Shown: positions 1 to 8,249, counted from the stretch's first letter. The stretch: 64,000 nucleotides of DNA from Cupriavidus necator N-1 (GCF_000219215.1 NC_015723.1:868001-932000), one strand, 5' to 3'. The notes: generated from the sequence alone by a model not told the origin. Translations and numbers: made by a program.

Positions 1-419
1 TGGGCCTGCTGCAAAGCCGCAAGGCATGGATCGTGGCGCTGGAGCGCCATGCCATCAACGGCGGCGCGGCGCTGGCGCTGGCCGGCGACCTGCTGGTGTG
101 CGGCGCTGGGGCCTTCCTGCAAATCGGCGAGATCCGCCTGGGCATGGCCGCGCCGCGCAATGCCGACTGGCTGGCGCTACGCCATTCCGAGGCCGTGGCC
201 GCGCGCCTGTGCTTGCTTGGCGACCGCGTGCCAGCGCCGGAGCTGCTGCGCCTGGGTATTGCCACCGAACTGGTCCAAGACGCCGGGGTACTGGACCGCG
301 CGCGCGGCCTGGCCGCCACCATCGGCGGCTTTCCGGCCGAAGGCGTGGCCGCGATTAAGGGCGGCATGCGCGCCGCGACGATGTGCATGGCATCTGCCGC
401 GCGCGACAAGAATTCCTGA
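1..419 (+). CDS. Enoyl-CoA hydratase/isomerase family protein, 3' part only
   Basis: The gene enters from the left edge and is open from base 3 to the TGA at 417-419, leaving about 138 C-terminal residues. The visible part starts near the crotonase active-site region: AINGGAALALAGDLL matches the AVNG-GGGxELALACDI signature that forms the oxyanion hole and binds the CoA thioester. The family hydrates 2-enoyl-CoA or isomerises it, in the cytoplasm. It is followed 14 bases later by two acyl-CoA dehydrogenases, so it probably belongs to the same degradative operon. The catalytic Glu pair typical of true hydratases is not clearly recognisable here, so the exact reaction within the crotonase superfamily is open. 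Confidence 0.8.
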   Translation, partial: GLLQSRKAWIVALERHAINGGAALALAGDLLVCGAGAFLQIGEIRLGMAAPRNADWLALRHSEAVAARLCLLGDRVPAPELLRLGIATELVQDAGVLDRARGLAATIGGFPAEGVAAIKGGMRAATMCMASAARDKNS

Positions 420-433
420 GGACCGATATTTCC

Positions 434-1657
434 ATGACAGATTCCATCAACACCGACGACGACGCGTCGCTGCAGGATTTCCGCCGCGAGGTGCGCGAGT
501 TCGTCGCCCGGTCGCTGCCCCATGCCGTGCGCGAGAAAGTCCGCCTCGGACTGGAAGTCAGCAAGCAAGAGCTGGTCGACTGGCAGCACCGGCTCGCCGA
601 ACGCGGCTGGCTGGCGCCGCACTGGCCGCCTGAATGGCAGGGCTGCAACTGGAGCGCCGAGCGCCGCGCCGCATTCCAGGAAGAACTGGTGCTGGCGCAC
701 GCGCCCGAGAGCGGCGGCATCACCTTCGAGATGATCGGCCCGATCCTGATCCGCTACGGCACGCCGGCGCAGCAGCAGTACTTCCTGCCGCGCATCCTGA
801 ACCAGGAGCACTGGTGGTGCCAGGGCTATTCCGAACCGAACTCCGGTTCCGACCTGGCTTCGCTGAAGACGCGTGCGTTGCGCAGGACGCGGCCCGACGG
901 CACCGAGGTCTACGTGGTCAGCGGCAGCAAGATCTGGACGTCCTACGCGCAGTACGCGGACTGGATCTTCTGCCTGGTGCGCACCGATACCGAGGCGCAC
1001 GCGCAGCAGGGCATCAGCTTCCTGCTGATCGATATGCGCAGCCCCGGCGTCAGCGTGCGGCCGCTGGTGGGCATCCATGGCTGGCACCTGTTCAACCAGG
1101 TGTTCCTCGACGAGGTGGAAGTGCCGGTGGAGAACCTGGTCGGCGAAGAGAACGCTGGCTGGACCATCGCCAAGTCCCTGCTCGAGCATGAGCGGCTGAA
1201 CCTGGCACGCGTGGCGGAGAACCGCCGCCGCCTGGCCAAGGTGCGCGCCATCGGCGAGGAGCTGGAGGAGGGCGGCCAGCCGCTGTCGCAGCGCCCGTGG
1301 TTTGCACGCCGGATGCGCGCGCTGGAGGTGCGGCTCGAAGCGCTGGCGGCAACCGTGCTGCGTTTTCGCAAGCGGGCGCGCGCCGGGGAAACGCTGGGGC
1401 CGGAGACCGGCATGCTCAAGCTGCTTGGCAGCCGGCTGATCCAGGATATCGAGAACCTGGCGGTCGATGCGCTGGGTCCGGACACGCTGGCCTATGACCG
1501 CGCCGCGCACTTCGAGCCCGCCGTGCCGCAAGCGGGCCAGTCGGCATACGCCGCGGCGGCATCGGCGCGCCGCTTCGTCACCCGCGGCTACACCATCGCC
1601 GGCGGCTCCAGCGAGATCCAGCACGAACTGCTGGCCAAGCAGGTGTTGGGCCTGTAG
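434..1657 (+). CDS. Acyl-CoA dehydrogenase, about 407 aa
   Basis: This is an FAD-dependent acyl-CoA dehydrogenase that would introduce an alpha,beta double bond into an acyl-CoA and pass electrons to ETF. Family features include the FAD/substrate loop SEPNSGSDLASL in the middle domain, the ENAGWTIAKSLLEHER segment, and the C-terminal signature YTIAGGSSEIQ followed by LLAKQVLGL. Length is normal for the family. The ATG at 434 was chosen because GAGGA lies 12 bases upstream; an in-frame start 17 codons earlier lies inside the previous gene. A second, shorter and divergent acyl-CoA dehydrogenase follows after 43 bases. Such adjacent unequal pairs often form heteromeric enzymes acting on bulky (steroid- or terpenoid-like) acyl-CoAs, which is an inference here. 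Confidence 0.92.
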   Translation: MTDSINTDDDASLQDFRREVREFVARSLPHAVREKVRLGLEVSKQELVDWQHRLAERGWLAPHWPPEWQGCNWSAERRAAFQEELVLAHAPESGGITFEMIGPILIRYGTPAQQQYFLPRILNQEHWWCQGYSEPNSGSDLASLKTRALRRTRPDGTEVYVVSGSKIWTSYAQYADWIFCLVRTDTEAHAQQGISFLLIDMRSPGVSVRPLVGIHGWHLFNQVFLDEVEVPVENLVGEENAGWTIAKSLLEHERLNLARVAENRRRLAKVRAIGEELEEGGQPLSQRPWFARRMRALEVRLEALAATVLRFRKRARAGETLGPETGMLKLLGSRLIQDIENLAVDALGPDTLAYDRAAHFEPAVPQAGQSAYAAAASARRFVTRGYTIAGGSSEIQHELLAKQVLGL

Positions 1658-1700
1658 TGGCCCCAATCGTGCCCGCAACCCAGGACAAGGAACTGAACAC

Positions 1701-2846
1701 ATGAGCGATTCAACGGACGATCGCCGCCTGCTGCAGGAAAGCGTGCGGCGCTATGTCGAGCGCGGCTACGGCTTCGAGCAGCGCCGCGCGGCGCTGGCCG
1801 AGCCCGAAGGCTTCTCGCGCAAGCACTGGCAGGCGTTTGCCGAAATGGGCTGGCTGGCCGTGGGCCTGCCCGAAGCCTGCGGCGGCCTGGGCGATGCCGC
1901 GGACCAGGCCCTGCTGGCCGAGGAACTGGGCCGCGCCCAGCCTGCCGAGCCCTGGCTGGCCAATGCCGCGCTGTGCGCGCCGCTGCTGGCCGCCTGCGGC
2001 GATCCCGCCCACGCCGCCATCGCGGCGGCGATGGCCGAGGGTGGCGCCATGCTGGCGCTGGCCGCATGGGAAACGCAGGGACGCTATGACGCCTTCGATG
2101 TCAGCACCACCGCGCAACAGCATGAGCCGGGTCAATGGACGCTGGACGGCCGCAAGACCCTGGTACTGGGCGGCGGCGCTGCCGCCGTGCTGCTGGTGCT
2201 GGCGCGCACCGGCGGCCAGCGCCGCGACCGCAGCGGCCTGACGCTGTTCGCGGTGCCGGCCGACACGCGCGGCATCAGCATCGATGCGCTGCCGACCTAC
2301 GACGGCCGCCAGACCGCCAGCGTAACGCTGCGCCGCGCGACCGTGCCGGACAGCGCGCGCATCGGCCCGATGGACGGCGCCTGGCCGCTGGTGGAAGGCG
2401 CCATCGACCAGGCCACCGTGATGGCCTGCGCCGAAGCCGTGGGCACCATGTCGCGCGCGTTCGACTTGACCCGCGACTACCTGGTGACGCGCGAGCAGTT
2501 CGGTCGCCCCCTGACGGCCAACCAGGTGATTCGGCATCGGCTGGTAGACCTCTATGTCAGCGTCGAACAGGCGCGCGCCATCACCGAGCTGGCGGCCAAC
2601 GCCCTGCATGGCGATGCGGTGGCGCGCATGCGCGCGGTATCGCATGCCAAGGCCTTTGTTTCGGACGCCGGGCGCGCGCTCGGCGAAGACGTGGTGCAGC
2701 TGCACGGTGCGGTGGGCATGACCGACGAGATAGAAATCGGCCACTGCTACAAGCGCCTGGCCGCCCACGCCAACCTGTTCGGCGATGCCGACTGGCACTA
2801 CGAACGGCTGGCGGCACTTGATCACGCGGCGCAGGCGCAAGCCTGA
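1701..2846 (+). CDS. Acyl-CoA dehydrogenase, second subunit-like, about 381 aa
   Basis: This is a second acyl-CoA dehydrogenase family protein. The N-terminal helical domain carries the family motif FAEMGWLAVGLPEACGGLG, and the C-terminal domain has the conserved QLHGAVGMTDEIEIGHCYKRL block. It is more degenerate than the upstream dehydrogenase: the middle-domain flavin loop with SEPxxGSD is not obvious, which fits the partner subunit of a heteromeric ACAD that lacks part of the FAD or catalytic site. It lies in the same orientation in the same probable operon. The ATG at 1701 follows an AAGGAACTG stretch that can act as a ribosome binding site. The substrate cannot be told from sequence. Confidence 0.88.
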   Translation: MSDSTDDRRLLQESVRRYVERGYGFEQRRAALAEPEGFSRKHWQAFAEMGWLAVGLPEACGGLGDAADQALLAEELGRAQPAEPWLANAALCAPLLAACGDPAHAAIAAAMAEGGAMLALAAWETQGRYDAFDVSTTAQQHEPGQWTLDGRKTLVLGGGAAAVLLVLARTGGQRRDRSGLTLFAVPADTRGISIDALPTYDGRQTASVTLRRATVPDSARIGPMDGAWPLVEGAIDQATVMACAEAVGTMSRAFDLTRDYLVTREQFGRPLTANQVIRHRLVDLYVSVEQARAITELAANALHGDAVARMRAVSHAKAFVSDAGRALGEDVVQLHGAVGMTDEIEIGHCYKRLAAHANLFGDADWHYERLAALDHAAQAQA

Positions 2847-2951
2847 GCCGGTTCAGCCACGGCGCCCGGGCCGCTGCCCGGTGCGCCCACCCATGACACG
2901 CCGGCAACGTACCGGCATGCGCGGCCAATGCGCCGCAACGGAGACAGCAAT

Positions 2952-3959
2952 ATGAGCAGCCAGCACACTGGCGCCCGCAGGGCTTGTGCCACGCGCACAG
3001 CGACCCTGGCCGCGGCGCTGGCCCTGGCGGGTGCGGTCAGCGCGCACGCCGAGGCCCCATACCCCAGCAAGCCCATCCGCATGGTGCTGCCCTCGGGCGC
3101 AGGCACCGTCACCGACCAGACTGCACGGCTGGTGGCCGAGCGCCTGACCGCCGCGCTCAAGCAGCCGGTGGTGGTCGACAACCGCCCCGGCGCCAACGGC
3201 ATCATCGCCAACGAGACCGTGGCGCGCGCCGCGCCCGACGGCTACACGCTGCTGTTCACCTACGCCGCGACCATGACGGTGAACCCGTGGACCACGCCGT
3301 CGCTGCCCTATGACCCGATCAAGGACTTCACCCCCATCGCGCGCCCCAGCCAGCCCGGCGGCAACCTGCTGGCGGTCAGCGCCACTGTACCGGTGCACAA
3401 TCTGCAGGAGCTGGTTGCCTACGCCAGGGCCAGCAAGACGGAACTGGCGTACTGCTCATGGGGCGTGGGCTCGGGCGGCCACCTGGCCATGGAATACCTG
3501 AAGGCCAAGACCGGCATCCACCTGCGCCATATCCCCTACAAGACCGCCACCCAGTGCAGCAACGACCTGGCCGCGGGCCACGTCACCATCGGCATCACCG
3601 ACGCCATCTCGTCTGTCCCGCACCTGAAGTCCGGCCGCATCCGGGGCATTGCGGTCTCCGGTCCGGAGCGCCTGCTGACGGCGCCGGACGTGCCGACTAT
3701 GTCGCAGCAGGGCATGCCCTTCCAGCAAGCCAGCTGGGTCGCGATCTTCGGCCCCAGGGGCCTGCCCGCGCCGATCGTCAACCGGCTGAACGCCGAGGTG
3801 AACCGCATCCTGCAGACACCGGGCGACCGCGAGAAGTTCACCGCCATGAACCTGCAGCCGGCCGCGCCGTCGAGCCCGGCCGACCTGGGCAAGCTGGTCA
3901 GCGCCGACCTGGCCGCGTGGGGCGAGGTAGTGAAGGTGGCGGGGCTGCAGGCGAAGTAA
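2952..3959 (+). CDS. Bug/TctC-family periplasmic solute receptor
   Basis: The 335-residue protein has an N-terminal signal peptide (hydrophobic ATLAAALALAGAVSAHA) followed by the Bug-family opening YPSKPIRMVLPSGAG, the VVVDNRPGANGIIANETVARAAPDGYTLL block and HIPYKTATQC. Bug proteins bind carboxylates, aromatic acids or related small molecules in the periplasm; many are orphans without tctAB permease genes, as here. It lies between the acyl-CoA dehydrogenases and a porin, so it probably delivers or senses the substrate of this pathway. The start at 2952 is preceded by GGAGACAG; an in-frame ATG eight codons upstream lacks such a site. Ligand unknown. Confidence 0.9.
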   Translation: MSSQHTGARRACATRTATLAAALALAGAVSAHAEAPYPSKPIRMVLPSGAGTVTDQTARLVAERLTAALKQPVVVDNRPGANGIIANETVARAAPDGYTLLFTYAATMTVNPWTTPSLPYDPIKDFTPIARPSQPGGNLLAVSATVPVHNLQELVAYARASKTELAYCSWGVGSGGHLAMEYLKAKTGIHLRHIPYKTATQCSNDLAAGHVTIGITDAISSVPHLKSGRIRGIAVSGPERLLTAPDVPTMSQQGMPFQQASWVAIFGPRGLPAPIVNRLNAEVNRILQTPGDREKFTAMNLQPAAPSSPADLGKLVSADLAAWGEVVKVAGLQAK

Positions 3960-3996
3960 GGCTGGACCACAACAACAAGAACGGGAGACAGGCAGC

Positions 3997-5040
3997 GTGA
4001 AGGTAAGACAGTGGATGGTGATGGGCGCGGCGCTGGCCGCGGGCAATGCCGTGGCCGGCACGATGCAGCTGTTCGGCGTGGTCGATGCATCGATCGAATA
4101 CGCCGGGGGTTCGGAAAGCGTGGTGCGCATGCGCGAAGGCCAGCAGGCCGCGTCGCGCTGGGGCATCCGCGGCATCGAGGACCTGGGTGGCGGGCTCAAG
4201 GCCAACTTCCTGGTCGAGTCGGGCTTCAATATCGACAACGGCACGGAGTTCTTCGGCAACAACCGGCTGTTCGGGCGACAGTCCTATCTGGGCCTGTCGG
4301 GCAACTGGGGTGAGTTCCGGCTGGGGCGGCAGTACACGCCGTCGTTCTATGCGCTGCTGCGGCTGGATCCGTTCCTGCTCAATGGCGCCGTGTCGCCATT
4401 CAACCTGCTGAGCGCGACCGCATCGCAGGGCACCGGGCACGTGGCCTACGGCGCCCGTTTCGACAACGCGGTGCAGTATTTCTCGCCTAATTGGGGCGGC
4501 TTTTCCTTTGGCGCCGCGGTGGCGCCCGGCGAGGTGCCGGGGTCGGCGCGCTCAGGGCTGAACTTCGGCATGAATGCGACCTACGAGGCCGGCAACGTCT
4601 ACGCGTTCTACTCCTACCAGGGGATGTATTCAGGCGCCAACGTGCCGGTGGAGCCGACGCTGACTTCCAACCATTTCGTCGGCGGCTCCTATCGCTTCAA
4701 GCCGGTCGAGATCGGCCTGCTGTACAGCGCCGCCAGCAGCGAGCGGCCCGAGACCCGCTCAGCACGCCACTACGGCGTGACCTTCAGTTGGAACGTGACG
4801 CAACGCGACACCTTCAAGGCCGCCGCACTCAAGCGCCAGATCCTGGGCGGCGGCCAGCGGCCGCTGGCGGTGACGCTGGGGTGGGACCATGACCTGAGCA
4901 AGCGCACCACGGCCTATGTGCGGGCGGTGCTGGTGCATAACAGCCCCGGCGGCAGCGTGAGCAACAACAGCATCGTGATTGATCCGGGTAGCGGGGATGA
5001 TGCGAAGTCAGTGAGCGTGGGGTTGCGGCATCGGTTTTGA
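3997..5040 (+). CDS. Gram-negative porin, Burkholderiales type, 347 aa
   Basis: This is an outer-membrane general porin with a 16-strand barrel expected from its length. It begins with a signal peptide ending AAGNAVAG, then the typical first strand TMQLFGVVDASIEY. It contains the RWGIRGIEDLGGGLKANFLVESGF block, the FGRQSYLGLSGNWGEFRLGRQ segment, and ends in the outer-membrane insertion signature VGLRHRF with terminal Phe. The start is GTG at 3997 with GGGAGACA upstream. It follows the Bug receptor by 37 bases, so outer-membrane entry and periplasmic capture are probably co-transcribed with the acyl-CoA genes. Confidence 0.93.
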   Translation: MKVRQWMVMGAALAAGNAVAGTMQLFGVVDASIEYAGGSESVVRMREGQQAASRWGIRGIEDLGGGLKANFLVESGFNIDNGTEFFGNNRLFGRQSYLGLSGNWGEFRLGRQYTPSFYALLRLDPFLLNGAVSPFNLLSATASQGTGHVAYGARFDNAVQYFSPNWGGFSFGAAVAPGEVPGSARSGLNFGMNATYEAGNVYAFYSYQGMYSGANVPVEPTLTSNHFVGGSYRFKPVEIGLLYSAASSERPETRSARHYGVTFSWNVTQRDTFKAAALKRQILGGGQRPLAVTLGWDHDLSKRTTAYVRAVLVHNSPGGSVSNNSIVIDPGSGDDAKSVSVGLRHRF

Positions 5041-5099
5041 AAACGCCAAGCCGCCCACGCTACTGAGAGATCGGGATCAGGCTGGCACCTCTCGCAGGC

Positions 5100-5131
5100 G
5101 CTCCCCTTTCCCGCGAGCGGGCAAGGGGAGC
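5100..5131. repeat. Strong hairpin downstream of the porin; probable terminator or dispersed palindromic repeat
   Basis: The stretch forms a stem with arms 5100-5113 and 5118-5131, 13 of 14 positions pairing, and a four-base CGAG loop. It lies between the porin and the convergent AHSA1-like gene. No T-run follows on either strand. The CTCCCCT...AGGGGAG outer arms with a CCCG/CGGG core look like the palindromic intergenic elements that recur in Cupriavidus-type genomes, so it may be a repeated element serving as a bidirectional transcript end. Confidence 0.6.
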
Positions 5132-5170
5132 AAACCGGCAAGCGTGCCGAAGGCATCGGCGAAGCCAGCC

Positions 5171-5656
5171 TTACTTCAACTGCTGCGCAAATTCATCCAG
5201 CTGCGTAATGCAGATGCCCCAGCCCTCATAAAACCCCAGCTCCTCATGCTGCTTGCGCGTGGCCTCATCCGGATGCATCACGCGTGCAATGTAGCGGGTG
5301 CCGTCACCCTCGTCAGCCATGGTGATGACCGCGGTCATCGACAGCCACGGCTTGTTGGGCCGATAGCCTGCCACCAGGGCCGAGGTGGAGACGATCTTCT
5401 CCATCGGCACGATTTCGAGGAAGCATCCCGGGTTGTCGCTGACGCCGCCGTCCGGGCCTTTCATGAGCGTATGGAAGGCACCGCCGGGGCGCATGTCGAA
5501 GGCCAGGACCTCGGTGGTCCAGGGTTTGGGGCACCACCACTCCTTGAGCAGCTTGGGATCGCTCCATGCACGCCAGACCTTGGCACGCGGGGCCTTGAGA
5601 AGGCGCGAGATGACTAGGTCCTGGCTTTCAGGGCTGGCGGCGTTTTCATTCGGCAT
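5171..5656 (-). CDS. SRPBCC (AHSA1/CalC-like) domain protein, 161 aa
   Basis: This is a START/SRPBCC-fold protein of the activator-of-Hsp90-ATPase-1-like family. It shows the family pattern ISRLLKAPRAKVWRAWSDPKLLKEWW at the N-terminus, the GGAFHTLM strand and the C-terminal helix GFYEGWGICITQLDEFAQQL. The start at 5656 is supported by AGGAGGAACAG upstream, and the gene overlaps the end of the upstream ArsR regulator by 11 bases, which implies translational coupling. ArsR-AHSA1 pairs are common in proteobacteria and the SRPBCC cavity binds a hydrophobic ligand, but no substrate can be named here. Cytoplasmic. Confidence 0.88.
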   Translation of the reverse strand: MPNENAASPESQDLVISRLLKAPRAKVWRAWSDPKLLKEWWCPKPWTTEVLAFDMRPGGAFHTLMKGPDGGVSDNPGCFLEIVPMEKIVSTSALVAGYRPNKPWLSMTAVITMADEGDGTRYIARVMHPDEATRKQHEELGFYEGWGICITQLDEFAQQLK

Positions 5657-6032
5657 CTGACTGTTCCTCCTGATGAAGGGCTTCGACAAAGGCGGCCAGG
5701 CGGTCGGTACGGGCCTCCCACATGGCGCGCTGGTCGGCCAGCCATTGCTGCGCGTCTGACAGCGGTTGCGGTACCAGTTCGCATGTGCGCACGCGCCCCG
5801 TCTTGCGCGAGCGGATCAGGCCGCTGCGCTCCAGCACCTGCAGGTGCTTCATGAACGAGGGCAGTGCCATCGTGAACGGTGCCGCCAGTGCCGAGACCGT
5901 TTCCGGCCCGCGGCCGAGCACGCTGACGATGGCACGGCGGGTCGGGTCCGCCAGCGCGTAGAACACGTCGGAAAGCGGGGAAATATCGACAGCCTGGGAC
6001 ACGTCAGCAAACTCGGCACAATGGTTAGCCAT
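5646..6032 (-). CDS. ArsR-family transcriptional regulator, 128 aa
   Basis: This is a winged-helix repressor of the ArsR/SmtB superfamily. It shows LSDVFYALADPTRRAIVSVLGRG at the start of the domain, then the recognition helix ALPSFMKHLQVLERSGLIRS and the wing RKTGRVRTCELV. The metal-binding ELCVCD motif of arsenic/cadmium sensors is absent, so it is more like the ArsR proteins paired with AHSA1 or SdpI partners. The ATG at 6032 sits inside a perfect palindrome that is the likely autoregulatory operator. A start 16 codons further upstream is possible but would run through that palindrome. Confidence 0.88.
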   Translation of the reverse strand: MANHCAEFADVSQAVDISPLSDVFYALADPTRRAIVSVLGRGPETVSALAAPFTMALPSFMKHLQVLERSGLIRSRKTGRVRTCELVPQPLSDAQQWLADQRAMWEARTDRLAAFVEALHQEEQSDAE

Positions 6033-6040
6033 GTGGCTAA
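6025..6040. promoter_or_regulatory. Probable ArsR operator overlapping the regulator's start codon
   Basis: TTAGCCATGTGGCTAA is a perfect inverted repeat (TTAGCCA / TGGCTAA with a two-base centre) and contains the regulator's ATG on the minus strand. Palindromes of this size and A/T-bounded form are typical ArsR-family operators. Binding here would block transcription or translation initiation of the ArsR-AHSA1 pair. Assignment is by position and symmetry only. Confidence 0.7.
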
Positions 6041-6070
6041 GTATAAGGAAGCAACGGGAAACTGCAAGCG

Positions 6071-6111
6071 AAAAATGCAAGGCGCCCCGGCGATTAGCCG
6101 GGGCGCCTTGC
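6071..6111 (-). terminator. Rho-independent terminator of the sulfite dehydrogenase-cytochrome operon
   Basis: A perfect 15-base-pair stem (6077-6091 with 6097-6111) closes a five-base GATTA loop. On the minus strand it is followed directly by TTTTT (6071-6075 read in reverse). It lies 22 bases past the stop codon of the cytochrome gene. This is the clearest intrinsic terminator in the window. Confidence 0.92.
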
Positions 6112-6132
6112 GATCGGGGAAGCGGGGGGAGA

Positions 6133-6792
6133 CTATTGCTGCCGCACGTACGCCGCCAACGCCTTGACTTCGTCCGCCTTCAACCCGGCAAACGGGGGCA
6201 TCGGCACCGAACCCCATTTGCCGGTGCTGCCGCCGCGGATGCTGGCTTCCAGCCTGGCCTGTGCCTGCGCATCGTCCTTATAGCGGGTGGCGACTTCGTG
6301 ATAAGCCGGGCCGACAACCTTCTGCGTCACGCTGTGGCAGCTCAGGCAGGCGTTCTTCGCCAGCAGGCCCTGCACGTCCACCGCGGCGGCAGGCGCTGAG
6401 GCGGCCGCGGGTGCGGCCGGCGCGGGCTTGCCCGCCTTCTGCGCGATCGCCACGATCTCCGGATCCTTGATCTTGGCGGAGCCGTAGGCCACCGCGAGAT
6501 AGGCGCCGAGCTGCTCGACCTCGCCATCGTCGATCGGCGCACCGTAGGCCTGCTGCATTTTCTTCATCTCGCCGGTCCACTGCGTCAGGCTCAGGCCGGG
6601 CGGCTGGTAGGCGACGTAGTCGGCCGAATGGCAGATCGCGCATTTCTGCATGGCGATGCCGTAGCCGGGCAGCTTCGCGGGTTTGAGCTTAACGTTCTCC
6701 GCCGGCAGCTTGATGTCCTGGGGTGCCGCGGACGCGCTACCCGCGCCCAGCAGGGCGAGCGCGAGCAGCATGGGGGTGATGGATCGATGCAT
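6133..6792 (-). CDS. Periplasmic diheme cytochrome c, 219 aa
   Basis: The protein starts with a Sec signal peptide (SITPMLLALALLGAGSASAAP) and carries two heme c attachment motifs, CAICH at residues 51-55 and CLSCH at residues 149-153, separated by an Ala/Pro-rich linker near 120-138. Two fused monoheme domains of this kind serve as electron acceptors for periplasmic oxidoreductases. The molybdoenzyme of the sulfite oxidase family lies 10 bases upstream on the same strand, so this is probably its electron-accepting partner, comparable to SorB or SoxD. The start at 6792 has GAGGAG upstream; a longer in-frame start would place the signal peptide internally. Confidence 0.9.
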   Translation of the reverse strand: MHRSITPMLLALALLGAGSASAAPQDIKLPAENVKLKPAKLPGYGIAMQKCAICHSADYVAYQPPGLSLTQWTGEMKKMQQAYGAPIDDGEVEQLGAYLAVAYGSAKIKDPEIVAIAQKAGKPAPAAPAAASAPAAAVDVQGLLAKNACLSCHSVTQKVVGPAYHEVATRYKDDAQAQARLEASIRGGSTGKWGSVPMPPFAGLKADEVKALAAYVRQQ

Positions 6793-6802
6793 GGCGCGCT
6801 CC

Positions 6803-8065
6803 TCAGGCAATGGTGACCGGCGTGGATTCAATGACGTTGCGGCGATAGCCGGCCGGGTTCCAGTTGGCCTTGGCAGGCTGCACCTCGCCCTGGACGCTGG
6901 TGGCGCGCACCATCAAGACCGCTGGGCCCTTGCGCGCGAACTTCACCGGCAGTTGCCAGGGGCGGAACGAGAAGCGGCCCAGGTCCTGGCCCAGCGTGGC
7001 GGCCTGCCAGCTTTGCCCGCCGTCGACCGAGACTTCGACGCCGCGGATGCCGGAGCCGCCATCGAAGGCAATGCCTTTCAGCTCCACCATGCGACCGGCG
7101 GGCAGCACGCCGCCGGCGCCCACGCTGGTGATGAAGCTGCGCACCGCGAGCGTCGAGATTGGTCGCGTCTTGCTGGCGGGGGTGCCCGGCGCCACGCATT
7201 GGCAGTCGTTATCCGGTACGCGATAGCCCTTGGTCATGAAGAACGCATCATGGCCTTCGAACGGGCGGTCCAGCACCTCGATCTCGGACAGGTGCTTGAT
7301 CCAGTAGGTGCCGAAGTAGCCCGGCACCACCAGCTTGATGGGATAGCCGTTGAGCAGCGGCAGGTCTTCGCCGTTCATGCCCCAGGCCAGCATCGGCTCG
7401 CCGTTCATCGCATGGGCGATATCGAGCGACTTGCGGAAGTCGGGCGTGCTCGGCAGCACCGGCGTATCCAGCCCGTTGAAGGTGACCACCTTGGCGCCGG
7501 CCTTGACGCCCGCGTGCTCCAGCACCTTGCGCAGCGGCACACCGGTCCAGCGCGCATTGCCCATTGCACCGTTGGCAAGTTGGGCACCGAACACGCGCGG
7601 CTCGGAGAAGCCGCGGCTGTTGCCTGAACACTGGTTCACGGCGACGATGTCCACCGGATCGGCCAGCCTCTTCAGTTCATCGAGCGACAGCTTCAGCGGC
7701 TTGTTGACGTGCCCGCCAACCGTCAGGCGGAAGGTGGCAAGGTCTACCGACAGCGGAATGTTGGCCAGGTGGTAGCGCACGAAGAAGGCGTCGTTGGCGG
7801 TGATCGGCCCCTCGTTGAACGCGGAGAAGGGCGTCTCAAGGTGCGGCGGCCGGGTGCTGACGCGCACCAGCGGGCGCTTGCCCGGATAGCGCACCAGCGG
7901 GCGGGGGCCGTCGGCCAGGGTGACGCCGTCGCTGATGCGCGCGGCCAGTGCGCCGAGCGGGGAGGCGCTGAGAGCGAGCAGGCCCGCCCCCTGGACGATG
8001 CGGCGCCGGGCCGGCACCGGCTGGGCGGGGTCGGCAGATTCCGCCGGACTGTTCTTGTCTCGCAT
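6803..8065 (-). CDS. Sulfite oxidase-family molybdopterin enzyme with Tat signal (SorA/SoxC-like)
   Basis: This 420-residue periplasmic oxidoreductase carries a twin-arginine signal (ARRRIVQGAGLLALSAS, residues 19-35). The Mo-cofactor domain contains NQCSGNSR with the molybdenum-ligand Cys at 146, and the C-terminal dimerisation domain carries GIRGVEVSVDGGQSWQ. These are hallmarks of the sulfite oxidase family. Together with the downstream diheme cytochrome it forms a probable sulfite dehydrogenase. No sox gene cluster is visible, so the SorAB role (detoxifying sulfite from organosulfur breakdown) is more likely than thiosulfate oxidation. Related family members act on other substrates, so the substrate remains an inference. 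Confidence 0.9.
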   Translation of the reverse strand: MRDKNSPAESADPAQPVPARRRIVQGAGLLALSASPLGALAARISDGVTLADGPRPLVRYPGKRPLVRVSTRPPHLETPFSAFNEGPITANDAFFVRYHLANIPLSVDLATFRLTVGGHVNKPLKLSLDELKRLADPVDIVAVNQCSGNSRGFSEPRVFGAQLANGAMGNARWTGVPLRKVLEHAGVKAGAKVVTFNGLDTPVLPSTPDFRKSLDIAHAMNGEPMLAWGMNGEDLPLLNGYPIKLVVPGYFGTYWIKHLSEIEVLDRPFEGHDAFFMTKGYRVPDNDCQCVAPGTPASKTRPISTLAVRSFITSVGAGGVLPAGRMVELKGIAFDGGSGIRGVEVSVDGGQSWQAATLGQDLGRFSFRPWQLPVKFARKGPAVLMVRATSVQGEVQPAKANWNPAGYRRNVIESTPVTIA

Positions 8066-8167
8066 GGGGGCGTCTCCTTCAGGGGCGTGTTGTGTCGCGC
8101 AAGGCGCTATGGCGGGTACTTTGGGGCCCAGGCATCAACTTGTGAAACGCGTTTTGCTGCTAGCACT

Positions 8168-8184
8168 TATCGATCTGATCGATA
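8168..8184. promoter_or_regulatory. Perfect inverted repeat in the divergent promoter region
   Basis: TATCGAT-CTG-ATCGATA is a perfect palindrome with 7-base arms. It sits in the 300-base gap (8066-8365) between the divergent molybdoenzyme and permease genes, and ATCGATA occurs once more at 8274-8280. The spacing and symmetry are those of a dimeric regulator site; which regulator binds is unknown. The rest of the gap holds the palindrome at 8250-8265 and no recognisable gene. Confidence 0.45.
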
Positions 8185-8249
8185 TAGGGAAGACCACAGG
8201 CGCTCCGCCGAGAAACCGCTTGCATCGCGAATTCCGTTTCCCTACACTT

